Shown here: positions 54,134 to 64,000 of the stretch, piece by piece
Layout of the letters: each line of letters starts with the position of its first letter
How positions within the stretch are numbered: the stretch's first letter is position 1
Source of the DNA: JACCXG01 sp963785755
GTDB lineage: Bacteria > Acidobacteriota > Vicinamibacteria > Vicinamibacterales > 2-12-FULL-66-21
Direction: 5' to 3'
Assembly: GCA_963785755.1 (NCBI GenBank)
Contig: CAWAXG010000013.1
Span: 372,001-436,000, forward strand
Length of the DNA stretch: 64,000 nt
Program-made: the position numbers and the translations under genes
Notes under the pieces: generated by a model
Seen by the model: only the letters and a program-made list of their open reading frames with translations
What the model was told of the DNA's origin: nothing
Databases searched by the model: none

Positions 54134-55750
54134 ATGATCACGAAGGCGTCCGCCGTAATCGCGTTGCTGGTGATACTGGGAACCCATATGCCCGCCCAGC
54201 AGTTCCCGCCCGGATACGTGGATCCCGCGCCGCTCCTGGCGGCCGCCGCGCACGAGATCGGCGAAGCCAATCTGAAGTGCATCACGTTCGCCGGCACCGG
54301 ATATGGCGCCGCGGTCGGCCAGACGTTCGAGAATGCGGTCAACGTGGACTGGCCGCGCATCGATGCGTTGGCCAATTACACGCGCAGCATCAACTGGGAG
54401 GCCGGGACGAGCAAGGAGACCTTCGACCGTAAGCCGGGGTTGAATCCGGCGTCATGGAAGTACGGTCTGGGCTGGCAGGGGGGCACGCCCACGCAGAAGG
54501 CGGCGCGCCAGACGCACATCGTCAATGGCCGATCAGCCTGGCACATCGACGGCGATGGCGAGCCGGTGCCCGTGGCGCCGGAGCTTGCCGACTTGTATCA
54601 GCTGGATCTGTGGCTCAACCCTCCCGGATTCCTCAAGGCCGCCCGTCTGCCAGGCGCGAACCCCGTTGCGTTCTGGCGGTGGGAACAGCTCGAGAAAGGC
54701 CGGGATGGCAACGTGGTGCGGCCGGAGAAGGTCCACGTGGTCGCCATCACCATGCTCGGGAAATACCGCGTCGACGCGACGATCAATTCACAGAACCAGA
54801 TCACCCGAATCAAGACCACGGTCAGCGAGCCCGCCCTCGGCGACTTCAACATCGAGCACGAGTCCACCAACCAGATGTCCTTCGGCAACGTGAAGTGGCC
54901 CGTCGCGTGGCATTCGCATCACGGCTGGGACGACAACTGGCAGTTCTATCGTCAGAGCACCGGCCACAACGGCTACGGCGGCACGTTCCCGACCGTGCAG
55001 CCGAACGTGTGCGGCGATCCCGTTCCGGTGCCCGCGCAGGTGGCACAGGCGAGAAGCACGGCTTCGCTGACGATCGACAAGATGGCGGACGGTGTGTACC
55101 TGTTCGGCGGCGGCCCCGCCAACAGCTACATGGTGGAGTTCAGCGATTTCGTCGCGGTCTTCGAGGCGCCCGGCAATGAAGAGCGGAGCCTCGCCGTGAT
55201 CGAGGCCGTGGCGAAGCTCGCCCCTGACAAGCCGATTCGCTGGCTGATCAGCTCTCATCCCCACTTCGACCACATCGGCGGCCTCAGGACGTATCTTCAC
55301 ATCGGCGCCACAATCGTGGCGCACATGAAGAACCTCGCATTCCTGAATCGCGATGTCCTGAGCTACGAGCCGCGGACCGTCGCGCCGGACATCGTGTCAC
55401 GCTGGCCGCCGACCGAGCTCTCGGAGGGGTACAACTACGAGGGGGTCCAGGAAAACTACGTCATCACCGACAACCGCCGGATCCTCCGCGTCTACTACGT
55501 GCAGCCGCTCCAGCACGTGGAAGGCATGCTGATGGCGTATCTGCCCGCCGAACGCATCGCGTTTCAAGCCGATCTCTTCGACACCCACGAGCCGCCGCGG
55601 ATCGCGCAGCTGCCAGCGATGCGCACGCTCGCCAATCAGGTCGCGCGGATGAAGCTGGAGGTCGAGACGCTGGCGCCGGTCCACGGAAAGCCGGTGCCGT
55701 GGACTACGTTCCAATCGGCATTGAAGGCGCTCACCGGTCCGAGCCGCTGA
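54134..55750 (+). CDS. Secreted metallo-beta-lactamase-fold hydrolase
   Basis: A 538-residue protein from ATG 54134 (GGAGGGG upstream) with a signal peptide (ASAVIALLVILGTHMPAQ). The N-terminal half (about 1-300) is a beta-rich accessory domain of unknown role. The C-terminal half is an MBL fold with SSHPHFDHIGG (HxHxDH, about residue 375), ADLFD and a final VHGKPV His. Metal-dependent hydrolysis is expected, and the family covers lactonases, esterases and nucleases. The long N-terminal extension is typical of acidobacterial and proteobacterial secreted MBL proteins. It precedes the EEP gene by 19 bp. Confidence 0.88.
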   Translation: MITKASAVIALLVILGTHMPAQQFPPGYVDPAPLLAAAAHEIGEANLKCITFAGTGYGAAVGQTFENAVNVDWPRIDALANYTRSINWEAGTSKETFDRKPGLNPASWKYGLGWQGGTPTQKAARQTHIVNGRSAWHIDGDGEPVPVAPELADLYQLDLWLNPPGFLKAARLPGANPVAFWRWEQLEKGRDGNVVRPEKVHVVAITMLGKYRVDATINSQNQITRIKTTVSEPALGDFNIEHESTNQMSFGNVKWPVAWHSHHGWDDNWQFYRQSTGHNGYGGTFPTVQPNVCGDPVPVPAQVAQARSTASLTIDKMADGVYLFGGGPANSYMVEFSDFVAVFEAPGNEERSLAVIEAVAKLAPDKPIRWLISSHPHFDHIGGLRTYLHIGATIVAHMKNLAFLNRDVLSYEPRTVAPDIVSRWPPTELSEGYNYEGVQENYVITDNRRILRVYYVQPLQHVEGMLMAYLPAERIAFQADLFDTHEPPRIAQLPAMRTLANQVARMKLEVETLAPVHGKPVPWTTFQSALKALTGPSR

Positions 55751-55769
55751 CCGCATCTATAATCCCGCC

Positions 55770-56657
55770 ATGCACGCTTTCAGACGACCCGCCGCTCTGG
55801 TTGCCGCGCTCGTGATCTCGGCCGCGGCCCTCTCGTCGCAGGCTCAACCCCGCGAACCGCTGACGATCATGTCGTTCAACATCCGCTACGGCACGGCCAA
55901 AGATGGCGAGAATGCGTGGACGGCACGGCGAACGATGCTGTTCGACGTCATTCGAGAGCAGCGCGCCGACCTGATCGGGCTGCAGGAAGCGCTCGACGAA
56001 CAGATCGCCGAGATCGCCGCGGCCGTTCCCGGCTACGCGACCGTCGGCGTTGGCAGAGACGATGCGCGAAACTCGGGGGAGTTCTCCGCGATCCTGTTCA
56101 GACAGGATCGGTTTCGCGTGGCCGAGGCAGGCACGTTCTGGTTTTCGGACACGCCTTCGGTGCCGGCATCGAAGTCCTGGGGCAACAACATCACGCGGAT
56201 CTGCACCTGGGCGCGCTTCACCGACCGGGACGGCCGGGCCTTCTGGCACTTCAACGTGCATCTGGATCATCAATCACAGCCGTCGCGCGAACGCAGCACG
56301 GAATTGCTGCGACAGCGCGTGGAGTCCCGCGCGTTTCCCACCGAGCCGGTGATCATCACCGGCGACTTCAACGTCGGCGAGGCCAATCCGGCCATCGTGA
56401 CGCTCACCGGCGGGCTCAAGCGGGAAGGATCACCGCCGTTCCTGGACACATTCCGTGTCCGGTATCCGGAAGAGCTCGAAGTTGGCACGTTCACCGGCTT
56501 CAAGTTCGGCGCGACAACCGGGGAGAAGATCGACTACGTCCTCGTCCAGCCCGGCACCGACGTCATGCATGCCGAGATCGTGCGCACGAGTCGTGACAAC
56601 CGGTATCCGTCGGACCATTTCCCGGTCGTGGCTCGCGTTCGGCTCACCGACAGGTAG
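55770..56657 (+). CDS. Secreted endonuclease/exonuclease/phosphatase family protein
   Basis: A 295-residue protein with a signal peptide (RRPAALVAALVISAAALSSQAQ). Motifs of the EEP superfamily are present in order: MSFNIRYG, LQEAL (Glu metal ligand), HFNVHLDHQS, ITGDFNVG, IDYVLV and SDHFPV. This set is typical of secreted phosphatases/phosphodiesterases (sphingomyelinase- or inositol-phosphatase-like). It could supply phosphate or polyol to the adjacent glp genes. It is 19 bp after the MBL-fold gene (operon) and convergent with glpK. Confidence 0.9.
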   Translation: MHAFRRPAALVAALVISAAALSSQAQPREPLTIMSFNIRYGTAKDGENAWTARRTMLFDVIREQRADLIGLQEALDEQIAEIAAAVPGYATVGVGRDDARNSGEFSAILFRQDRFRVAEAGTFWFSDTPSVPASKSWGNNITRICTWARFTDRDGRAFWHFNVHLDHQSQPSRERSTELLRQRVESRAFPTEPVIITGDFNVGEANPAIVTLTGGLKREGSPPFLDTFRVRYPEELEVGTFTGFKFGATTGEKIDYVLVQPGTDVMHAEIVRTSRDNRYPSDHFPVVARVRLTDR

Positions 56658-56683
56658 TAGGCGATCGCGAATCAGCTCCGCAT

Positions 56684-58192
<1,509 letters not shown>

Positions 58193-58275
58193 AGACGGAT
58201 CCTCCGAAGAGATTCCAACACCAACGAGCCAGACCGTCGCCGCTGATGACCGATGTGAGCCGGGCGCAGACCGCG

Positions 58276-59025
58276 TCAGAACCCGATCATGAAATACAGT
58301 CCGGCGCCGAGCGCACCTCCAACGACGGGTCCGACGACCGGGATCCAGGCGTACTCCCAGTCAGAGCCTCCCTTGCCCGGGATTGGGAGCAAGGCATGTG
58401 CGATTCGCGGCGCGAGGTCGCGCGCAGGATTGATGGCGTAGCCGGTTGGCCCGCCGAGCGACAGTCCAATCCCCAGGACGAGCACGCCGACGAGGAGCGG
58501 CTGCAGGCCGCGACTGAAGACGAACGAGAGATCGACGTCGCCGGGCTTCGACAACGTCTGCGCATTCGCCGCGATGGCGAGAATGCCGAAGAGGAGCACC
58601 GCGGTCCCGATCGCTTCGCCAATCAGATTGCCGGTGGTGTTGCGAATCGCCGGTCCGGTCGCAAAGACGGCCAGCTTGCCTCCGGGATCGGGCGTCACCT
58701 CCCAGTGCGGCAGATACATCAGCCAGACGAGGACGGCGCCGGCGAACCCGCCGACCATCTGCGCGGCGATGTATCCCGGCACATCCGCCCACGGAAAGCT
58801 TCCAATTGTTGCCAGGCCGAGCGTGACCGCCGGATTCAGATGTGCGCCGCTGATTCTTCCGACGGCATACACGGCGATCGCGACGGCGACGCCCCACCCC
58901 ACCGTAATGACGATCCAGCCAGCGTTGTTGCCTTTCGTGCGGCTCAGCACGACGTTGGCCACAACGCCATCACCAAGCAGGACCAGAAGAGCAGTGCCCA
59001 GGGCTTCCGCGAGCAGTGTTTGCAT
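58276..59025 (-). CDS. glpF: Glycerol uptake facilitator / aquaglyceroporin (MIP family)
   Basis: A 249-residue channel with six TM helices and two pore motifs: N64-P65-A66 in GAHLNPAVTLG and N199-P200-A201 followed by ARDLAPR. Asp in NPARD marks the glycerol-conducting branch rather than water-only channels. It lets glycerol diffuse in, where GlpK traps it. It is first in the glpFK operon and divergent from glpD across 143 bp that must hold both promoters. Confidence 0.95.
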   Translation of the reverse strand: MQTLLAEALGTALLVLLGDGVVANVVLSRTKGNNAGWIVITVGWGVAVAIAVYAVGRISGAHLNPAVTLGLATIGSFPWADVPGYIAAQMVGGFAGAVLVWLMYLPHWEVTPDPGGKLAVFATGPAIRNTTGNLIGEAIGTAVLLFGILAIAANAQTLSKPGDVDLSFVFSRGLQPLLVGVLVLGIGLSLGGPTGYAINPARDLAPRIAHALLPIPGKGGSDWEYAWIPVVGPVVGGALGAGLYFMIGF

Positions 59026-59168
59026 GGGGCGAATCTTGGATGGCGCGCCGCACAGGTGTCAAGGGCACGCAGGCGGCACGCGTCCCGCTGAAGGCGCGCG
59101 GCGGGCCCGCAGTCTCTCGCATGCGCTCGCGAAGTCAGCGTGGGTATTGGAATTAAGATGATCGTCAC

Positions 59169-60761
59169 GTGGCGAGACTGACGGCGTTCGCGGGCGAAGA
59201 GTTCGATGTCGTGGTAATCGGCGGCGGCATCGTCGGATGCGGAATCGCGCGGGACGCGGCCATGCGCGGGCTCCGCGTCGCGCTGGTGGAAAAAGGGGAT
59301 TTCGGCGCCGGCACGACGTCGGCGTCGACGCGGATCGTTCACGGTGGTCTTCGCTATCTGCAGATGCTCGACCTCCGGCTGGTCCGGCTGGACCTCCGTG
59401 AGCGAGAAACGTTGCTGCGAATCGCCCCGCATCTCGTCAAGCCCCTCGAATTCTTCATTCCCTTTTTCAGCGACGATCCCGCCTCGCGTTGGACGCTGCG
59501 GGTGGGACTGGCGCTGTACGATGCGCTCAGCTTCGACAAATCACTGCCGTCGCGCCGGTGGCTCTCACCAGACGAGGTGCGTGGGATGGAGCCGGCGTTG
59601 ACACGGCCGGATCTCCGCGCGGCCGCCTCGTATTACGACGCCAGGGTCGATTCGCCGGAACGTCTCGCCCTGGAGAACGTCCTGGACGCCGAAACGCACC
59701 ACGCCACCGTGCGGAATTACTGCGAAGCCATTGGCACGGTGATGCGGCACGGGCGCGTTGCGGGTCTCGTTGTCCGCGACCTGCTCGAACAAACGGAAGC
59801 ACGTATCGCCAGCCGGGTCGTCGTCAATGCGACCGGCGCGTGGGTGGACAGAGTCACTAACAGGCTGACGTCGGGCCGTTCGACCGCGCTGCGGACGACG
59901 AAGGGCGTTCACATTGTCTGCCCGCCGATGACGCGGCAGGCGCTGGTCCTGTTCTCGAAGGTCGATCGCCGCCTGCTGTTTGCCATCCCACGCGAGGACC
60001 TGACGTGGATCGGAACGACCGACACCGATTACACGGGAGATCCGTCCGATGCGCGTGCCACGCACGCGGACGTCGAGTACATTCTCGAGTCTGTGAGCGG
60101 CGTGTTTCCGGCACTCGGGCCCGAGGACGTGCTATACACGACGGCCGGCGTGCGCGCGCTGGTCCGGCGTGCAGGAACCGAGTCGTCTGTGTCGCGAATG
60201 CACCGGATCGTCGATGGCGCGCCACTGTCCCCTCCAGGAATGATTTCCGTGCTCGGCGGCAAAATCACCGGCTACCGCGCCATCGCTGAGGAGGTCACCG
60301 ACCTCGTCTGCCGGCATGTCGGAGCTTCGAACCGGCGGTGCGGGACCGCGGAGACGCCGCTCCCGGGTGGAGCACCGCGTGCGCCGGCCGGTTCTGAACC
60401 CGAGGAAGTTCGCGCCCCCGTTACATCCCGCCTCTACGATTTGTACGGGTCGAGATCGACAGACGTTCTCGCGCTCGCAGAGGCGCGTCCCGACCTCGCG
60501 CGGCCGCTTTCACCGAATTATCCGGATATCGCGGCACAGGTCGTGTTCAGCGCGAGACACGAGCACTGCGTGCATCTGTCCGATTTCCTCAAACGCCGTA
60601 CGCTGCTCGGGTCCTCGAGGGATCAGGGATGGGATGCTGCGGCGCCGGCGGCTGCGCTGATGGCATCCGAGCTCGACTGGGCGGAAGCACGAACACGACA
60701 GGAAATCGAATCGTATCGCCGCGAGATCGCGACCTCGCGGGCGTTCAGGGATGAAACATGA
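59169..60761 (+). CDS. glpD: Aerobic glycerol-3-phosphate dehydrogenase (FAD)
   Basis: A 530-residue enzyme from GTG 59169. The N-terminal FAD site is VVVIGGGIVGCGIARDAAMRG, followed by GTTSASTRIVHGGLRYL; ITWIGTTDTDY-type and GGKITGYRAIAEEV blocks complete the DAO fold. The C-terminal DAO_C helical domain is present. It oxidises glycerol-3-phosphate to DHAP and passes electrons to quinone at the inner membrane. A TAAGAT -10-like element at 59154-59159 is only about 10 bp before the GTG, so the mRNA may be nearly leaderless. Its stop overlaps the glpQ start by 4 bp. Confidence 0.95.
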   Translation: MARLTAFAGEEFDVVVIGGGIVGCGIARDAAMRGLRVALVEKGDFGAGTTSASTRIVHGGLRYLQMLDLRLVRLDLRERETLLRIAPHLVKPLEFFIPFFSDDPASRWTLRVGLALYDALSFDKSLPSRRWLSPDEVRGMEPALTRPDLRAAASYYDARVDSPERLALENVLDAETHHATVRNYCEAIGTVMRHGRVAGLVVRDLLEQTEARIASRVVVNATGAWVDRVTNRLTSGRSTALRTTKGVHIVCPPMTRQALVLFSKVDRRLLFAIPREDLTWIGTTDTDYTGDPSDARATHADVEYILESVSGVFPALGPEDVLYTTAGVRALVRRAGTESSVSRMHRIVDGAPLSPPGMISVLGGKITGYRAIAEEVTDLVCRHVGASNRRCGTAETPLPGGAPRAPAGSEPEEVRAPVTSRLYDLYGSRSTDVLALAEARPDLARPLSPNYPDIAAQVVFSARHEHCVHLSDFLKRRTLLGSSRDQGWDAAAPAAALMASELDWAEARTRQEIESYRREIATSRAFRDET

Positions 60762-61705
60762 GAGAACGATTCCAGGCTGGCCCTCGGCGCCCGTGGCTTG
60801 CAGGCGTTGCCCTCCTGCTCTGCACCGTCAGCGTCATCGTCACCGACACCCTGGCTCAGTCGAGCCGCAAGATGCTGGTGGCACACCGTGGCGCATCGGC
60901 GTACGCGCCCGAGCACACGATTGCGGCGTACAAGCTCGCGATCGAACAAGGCGCTGACTACGTCGAGCAGGATCTGCAGATTTCCAAGGACGGTGTTCTC
61001 GTCTGCCTGCACGATCTCACCCTCGAGCGGACGACAAACGTCGAGGAGGTCTTTCCCGACCGTGCGGCGACCGTGGACGGACGCCCCACGTGGAATGTGT
61101 CCGACTTCACCCTGCAGGAATTGAAGCGGCTCGATGCCGGCTCGTGGTTCAAACCCGGGTTCAAAGGTGAACGGATTCCCACGTTCCAGGAAGCCATCGA
61201 TGTCGTCCGGGGCAAGGCAGGCATCTACCCGGAGACGAAGGAACCCGAGGTGTACGGCGCCAGGGGGTTCGACATGGCCGCGCTGACGCTCGCGGTGCTG
61301 GCGAAGAATGGCCTGGATCGTCCGGGAAGCGATCCGAAGACACCCGTCATCATTCAGTCGTTTTCCGCCGACAGCCTGCGGCTGATGCGCAAGGCCGGAT
61401 CGACCCTGCCGCTGGTGTTCCTGATCAGCAACCTCGACAAAGGGGCGCCACGATGGCTTACCGACGCGGGGTTGAAGATGGTGCGGGAGTTCGCGGTGGG
61501 GATCGGCCCGGCGAAAGCGCTCGTCACCGCCGACCCGACGATCGTCTCCCGTGCTCACGCCGCAGGGCTCACCGTCACGCCCTACACGTTCCGCACGGGA
61601 GCGACGCCCGATGGCATGACGGTCCGTCAGGAGATGGCCGACTTCCTCTTCCGCCTCGGCGTCGACGCGCTCTTCACGGACAATCCCGACCAGTTCCCGC
61701 GCTGA
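60758..61705 (+). CDS. glpQ: Secreted glycerophosphodiester phosphodiesterase
   Basis: A 315-residue protein overlapping glpD by ATGA. The signal peptide (WLAGVALLLCTVSVIVTDTLAQ) places it in the periplasm. LVAHRGASAYAPEHT (catalytic His, Glu), ADYVEQDLQISKDG (metal Glu/Asp), VCLHDLTLERTTN and YPETKEP are the GDPD motifs. It hydrolyses glycerophosphodiesters to glycerol-3-phosphate and an alcohol, feeding GlpD. The final DALFTDNPDQFP block is complete, so the protein is full length. Confidence 0.94.
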   Translation: MRERFQAGPRRPWLAGVALLLCTVSVIVTDTLAQSSRKMLVAHRGASAYAPEHTIAAYKLAIEQGADYVEQDLQISKDGVLVCLHDLTLERTTNVEEVFPDRAATVDGRPTWNVSDFTLQELKRLDAGSWFKPGFKGERIPTFQEAIDVVRGKAGIYPETKEPEVYGARGFDMAALTLAVLAKNGLDRPGSDPKTPVIIQSFSADSLRLMRKAGSTLPLVFLISNLDKGAPRWLTDAGLKMVREFAVGIGPAKALVTADPTIVSRAHAAGLTVTPYTFRTGATPDGMTVRQEMADFLFRLGVDALFTDNPDQFPR

Positions 61706-61710
61706 ACGCG

Positions 61711-63339
61711 TCAGCTCGGGCGGACGCCGAGAAGCTGCTGGATCTTTTCGCTGAACGTGCTCGTCAGCAGGCCGTCGGGGTCGAACTCGCGGCGCGTCTC
61801 GAGAAACTCCCGGATGTCCGGATAGGACCGCTCGAGCTGATCGCCCGTGTAATGCACCTGATACGGCAGGAAAAAGCGGCCGCCGGCCTGGAGACAGAGA
61901 TCGATCAGGCTTCGCGTGAGTGCCGCCATGCGCCTGGTGCCGTCCGCATCGGTCGTTTGATTGAGATACAGCACCACGGCCAGCATGTGATCCGACGGGG
62001 CGTAGGTCAGGAAGTTGTCTTCCTTCCGCACCACCCGAACCGAGGCGTTCAGCAGGTTGGCGTCGGACGCGCGGATGATGCCGCGCATCCCGTCGATGAA
62101 GGCGACGAACCGATCCTGCGGGATGAAGTACTCGTGCAGGATGTCGGTCTCGTACGGCAGACTGTTGCGCAGGTACGGCACCGAGTCGTGCATCGGATCG
62201 TTGCGCGACACGAAGCACGCCTCTCCCTCCGCGAGCGCCTGGTTCCGGCTCACCGTGCAGGACTCGATCAGCGGTTCGATGCGCTTCTCGGCGAACCACT
62301 TCAAGCGCATCGCCATCGCCCCGTGCTTGGACAGGTTGAAGACGAGGCGGCGCAGCTTGATCTGACGGACTTCACCGAGCGGGTGAATCAGCGCGTCTTT
62401 CGCGTCCACCTGGCGATAGACATAGAGAAGCATCTCGTCGAGCAGCGACCCGGGGCTGGTCGACAGGTGGCCGTACATGAGCCCATACGACGGCTCGGGC
62501 AGCAGCCGCCTCGTGAGTGCCGGCACGAAGTCGCGGTAGGTCATCGTCTCGCGTTCCGAGCGATAGACGACGTTGGGCGTGACGTCCAGATCGGCATCGA
62601 GGATGACGCCAAACAGTCCGTAGCCGCCGACCACGAGATTGAAGAGCCGGGGATTCTCGCTGCGGCTGACGGTCCTGATGGTGCCATCCGCGAGCATGAC
62701 CCGCATCGCGCGAATCGTCCCGCCGACCGATCCGGCGCGATGATCCATGCCGTGCGCGTTGACGGAAATCGAACCGCCGACCGTGAAGATGTCGGTCGAC
62801 TGCATCGCCTTCACGGCAAAGCGCGGATGCAGCTGCAGCTGGATGTCGTGCCAGGTCGCGCCGCTCTGGACCGTGACCGTCCCGGCCTGCTCGTCGAGCG
62901 CAATCCGGTTGAACCCGGTCATGTCGAGGATCACGGCGTTCCGCGCGAACGCGTGACCGCCCATGCTGTGCTTCACGCCCGCAACCGATACACGCAGGCC
63001 GCTGGCCTTCGCAAACGCCAGCGCCGCGCGCACGTCGCCCTCGGTGCGCACCCTGACGACGCCGTGAACGGGCGTCCGGCTCAAGCAGCTCGCGTCGTTG
63101 ACCGTGCCGCCGCGCTGCGACCACGGCAGGTTGGCAGCCGTGGCCAGCTCCATCGGCGCCGCCGGAGCCGCGTTCGCGTCGGGCTCGACCGGCGGGCAGT
63201 CCTTCGGCGCGACCGGATCCGCCGCGAGCTCGGCCGCCCGGCGGATCGGATAGATCGCGGCAACCAGCGCAATCGCCGCGGCGATCAGCAGCCGTTTCAC
63301 ACGGCGCCCGACCCGCGGGCGGGCGCCGTCAGTAGTCAT
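61711..63339 (-). CDS. Membrane-anchored FAD-linked oxidase (sugar-lactone oxidase-like)
   Basis: A 542-residue protein. An N-terminal TM helix (LLIAAAIALVAAIYPI, about 17-32) is followed by a PCMH-type FAD domain: VRTEGDVRAALAFAKASGLRVSVAGVKHSMGGH with the His/Cys-type flavin-attachment region, DIFTVGGSISVNAHGMDHR and GGYGLFGVILDADL. The C-terminal substrate domain ends RREFDPDGLLTSTFSEKIQ, as in aldonolactone oxidases and cytokinin-dehydrogenase relatives. It probably oxidises a sugar lactone or alcohol, but the substrate is unknown. It overlaps the upstream gene by 11 bp, so the two form an operon. Confidence 0.86.
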   Translation of the reverse strand: MTTDGARPRVGRRVKRLLIAAAIALVAAIYPIRRAAELAADPVAPKDCPPVEPDANAAPAAPMELATAANLPWSQRGGTVNDASCLSRTPVHGVVRVRTEGDVRAALAFAKASGLRVSVAGVKHSMGGHAFARNAVILDMTGFNRIALDEQAGTVTVQSGATWHDIQLQLHPRFAVKAMQSTDIFTVGGSISVNAHGMDHRAGSVGGTIRAMRVMLADGTIRTVSRSENPRLFNLVVGGYGLFGVILDADLDVTPNVVYRSERETMTYRDFVPALTRRLLPEPSYGLMYGHLSTSPGSLLDEMLLYVYRQVDAKDALIHPLGEVRQIKLRRLVFNLSKHGAMAMRLKWFAEKRIEPLIESCTVSRNQALAEGEACFVSRNDPMHDSVPYLRNSLPYETDILHEYFIPQDRFVAFIDGMRGIIRASDANLLNASVRVVRKEDNFLTYAPSDHMLAVVLYLNQTTDADGTRRMAALTRSLIDLCLQAGGRFFLPYQVHYTGDQLERSYPDIREFLETRREFDPDGLLTSTFSEKIQQLLGVRPS

Positions 63340-64000
63340 AGAGGTGCTCGATCACCGCGCGCTCTTTGGCGAGGTGATCGCTGACCTCGCGCAGCGCGGA
63401 GACGGGAATCGTGAACACGAGCCGCTGCATGGTGGGATCGGTGATGATCGATGTCGACGCAATCAGCCGCGCCTGCGGAACCGTCACCGACATGCCGCGC
63501 CGCGCCAGCACGGTGATGAGAATGTCGTCGTTCCCGGCAATGTCCACGAATCGCACGCCGAGCGCATTCATGGCGAGCGCGGCTTTCGTGAATTCCTCGT
63601 AGCGCGGCAGCGTGACGAGGTATTCCCGCGGCCCGAGCGGCTTCACCGGCTTGACGCGGGTGTCGGCGAACACCTCGGACGTCGCGTTCGCAATCCTGGC
63701 ATGGATGCGAAGGTCCTCTGCCCCATACGCGGCCCCCGACACCTTGCCGAGGACCCAGCCATACACCGCCTTCGCGCCGTACTCCATGGACAGCACCATC
63801 CGGCGCTCGATCTTGCGGATTTTGTTCGGACCACTGAGCGGAGTTTCCCGCCACAGCGCCGTCAACCGCGAGCCGAAGGGAAACTCGTACCACGGAACGG
63901 TGTGCATGAACGTGCCGTACTCCCTCGCGACGCGGCGGGCGAACGCATCCTCAGGCGTGTCCGTGGACGAGATCCATTCTGTCAGCCGGCCGATCGTGTT
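63329..64000 (-). CDS. Partial gene of unknown function, 5' end beyond the window
   Basis: The open frame runs to the window edge, giving 223 C-terminal residues. Visible are EDAFARRVAREYGTFMHTVPWYEFPF near the left edge, WRETPLSGPNKIRKIERRMV, an amphipathic segment GAKAVYGWVLGKVSGAAYG, and a soluble domain with YLVTLPRYEEFTKAALAM and DIAGNDDILITVLA. No catalytic motif is recognised. It overlaps the FAD-oxidase gene, suggesting a joint function. It may be a membrane-associated accessory protein. Confidence 0.7.
   Translation of the reverse strand, partial: NTIGRLTEWISSTDTPEDAFARRVAREYGTFMHTVPWYEFPFGSRLTALWRETPLSGPNKIRKIERRMVLSMEYGAKAVYGWVLGKVSGAAYGAEDLRIHARIANATSEVFADTRVKPVKPLGPREYLVTLPRYEEFTKAALAMNALGVRFVDIAGNDDILITVLARRGMSVTVPQARLIASTSIITDPTMQRLVFTIPVSALREVSDHLAKERAVIEHLYDY

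Noticed and set aside
60623..62299. 558-codon minus-strand open frame
   Set aside because: It crosses glpD, glpQ and the FAD oxidase in shifted frames and contains no recognisable domain.
61453..63384. 643-codon plus-strand open frame
   Set aside because: Antisense to the FAD oxidase; low-complexity Arg/His/Asp composition and no motifs.

Overview
This 64 kb window is GC-rich, densely coded bacterial chromosome with no rRNA, tRNA, CRISPR array, phage or intact transposase that I can see. The gene content points to an Acidobacteriota genome, probably Vicinamibacteria-like. The signs are five large orphan FtsX/MacB-type permeases of the ADOP kind (one with its own PadR regulator), a Ser/Thr kinase with a TPR tail, winged-helix and beta-propeller sensors, a PVC-type c-heme protein with HEAT repeats, many secreted alpha/beta hydrolases, and small interspersed palindromes between genes. 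The taxonomic call is inference from these families.

Layout. 0-2.7 kb: an Anbu (ancestral beta-subunit proteasome-like) cluster with a circularly permuted ATP-grasp protein, the Anbu peptidase and a divergent transglutaminase. 2.8-6.0 kb: two 249-bp near-palindromic repeats in inverted orientation flank a sodium/solute symporter and a small secreted protein. 6.0-10.9 kb: esterases, an M43 metalloprotease and a secreted protein that has a paralogue at 38.6 kb. 11-25 kb: three ADOP permeases, a DCC-family thiol protein, an ECF sigma / anti-sigma / membrane protein operon and a Ser/Thr kinase. 25-37 kb: secreted proteins, two winged-helix regulators, a large c-heme protein and a fourth ADOP permease. 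37-44 kb: mostly frame-broken or decayed genes (VOC protein, phosphotransferase, hydrolases, a YdeI-like protein). 44-49 kb: PadR plus the fifth ADOP permease and a beta-propeller membrane protein. 49-56 kb: desaturase, BON-LysM protein, dodecin, MscL, amidohydrolase, zinc-knuckle protein, metallo-beta-lactamase-fold protein and an EEP phosphatase. 56-62 kb: a glycerol / glycerol-3-phosphate module, with glpF-glpK divergent from glpD-glpQ. 62-64 kb: an FAD oxidase and a partial unknown gene.

How the genes work together. The clearest pathway is glycerol use: GlpQ releases glycerol-3-phosphate from glycerophosphodiesters, GlpF admits glycerol, GlpK phosphorylates it and GlpD oxidises it to dihydroxyacetone phosphate. 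The Anbu cluster is the least understood system present.

A strong data-quality signal runs through the window. At least ten otherwise well-conserved genes are broken by single-base insertions or deletions, nearly all in short C or G runs. This looks more like residual long-read consensus error than biology, so I give the reconstructed gene extents and mark each break.
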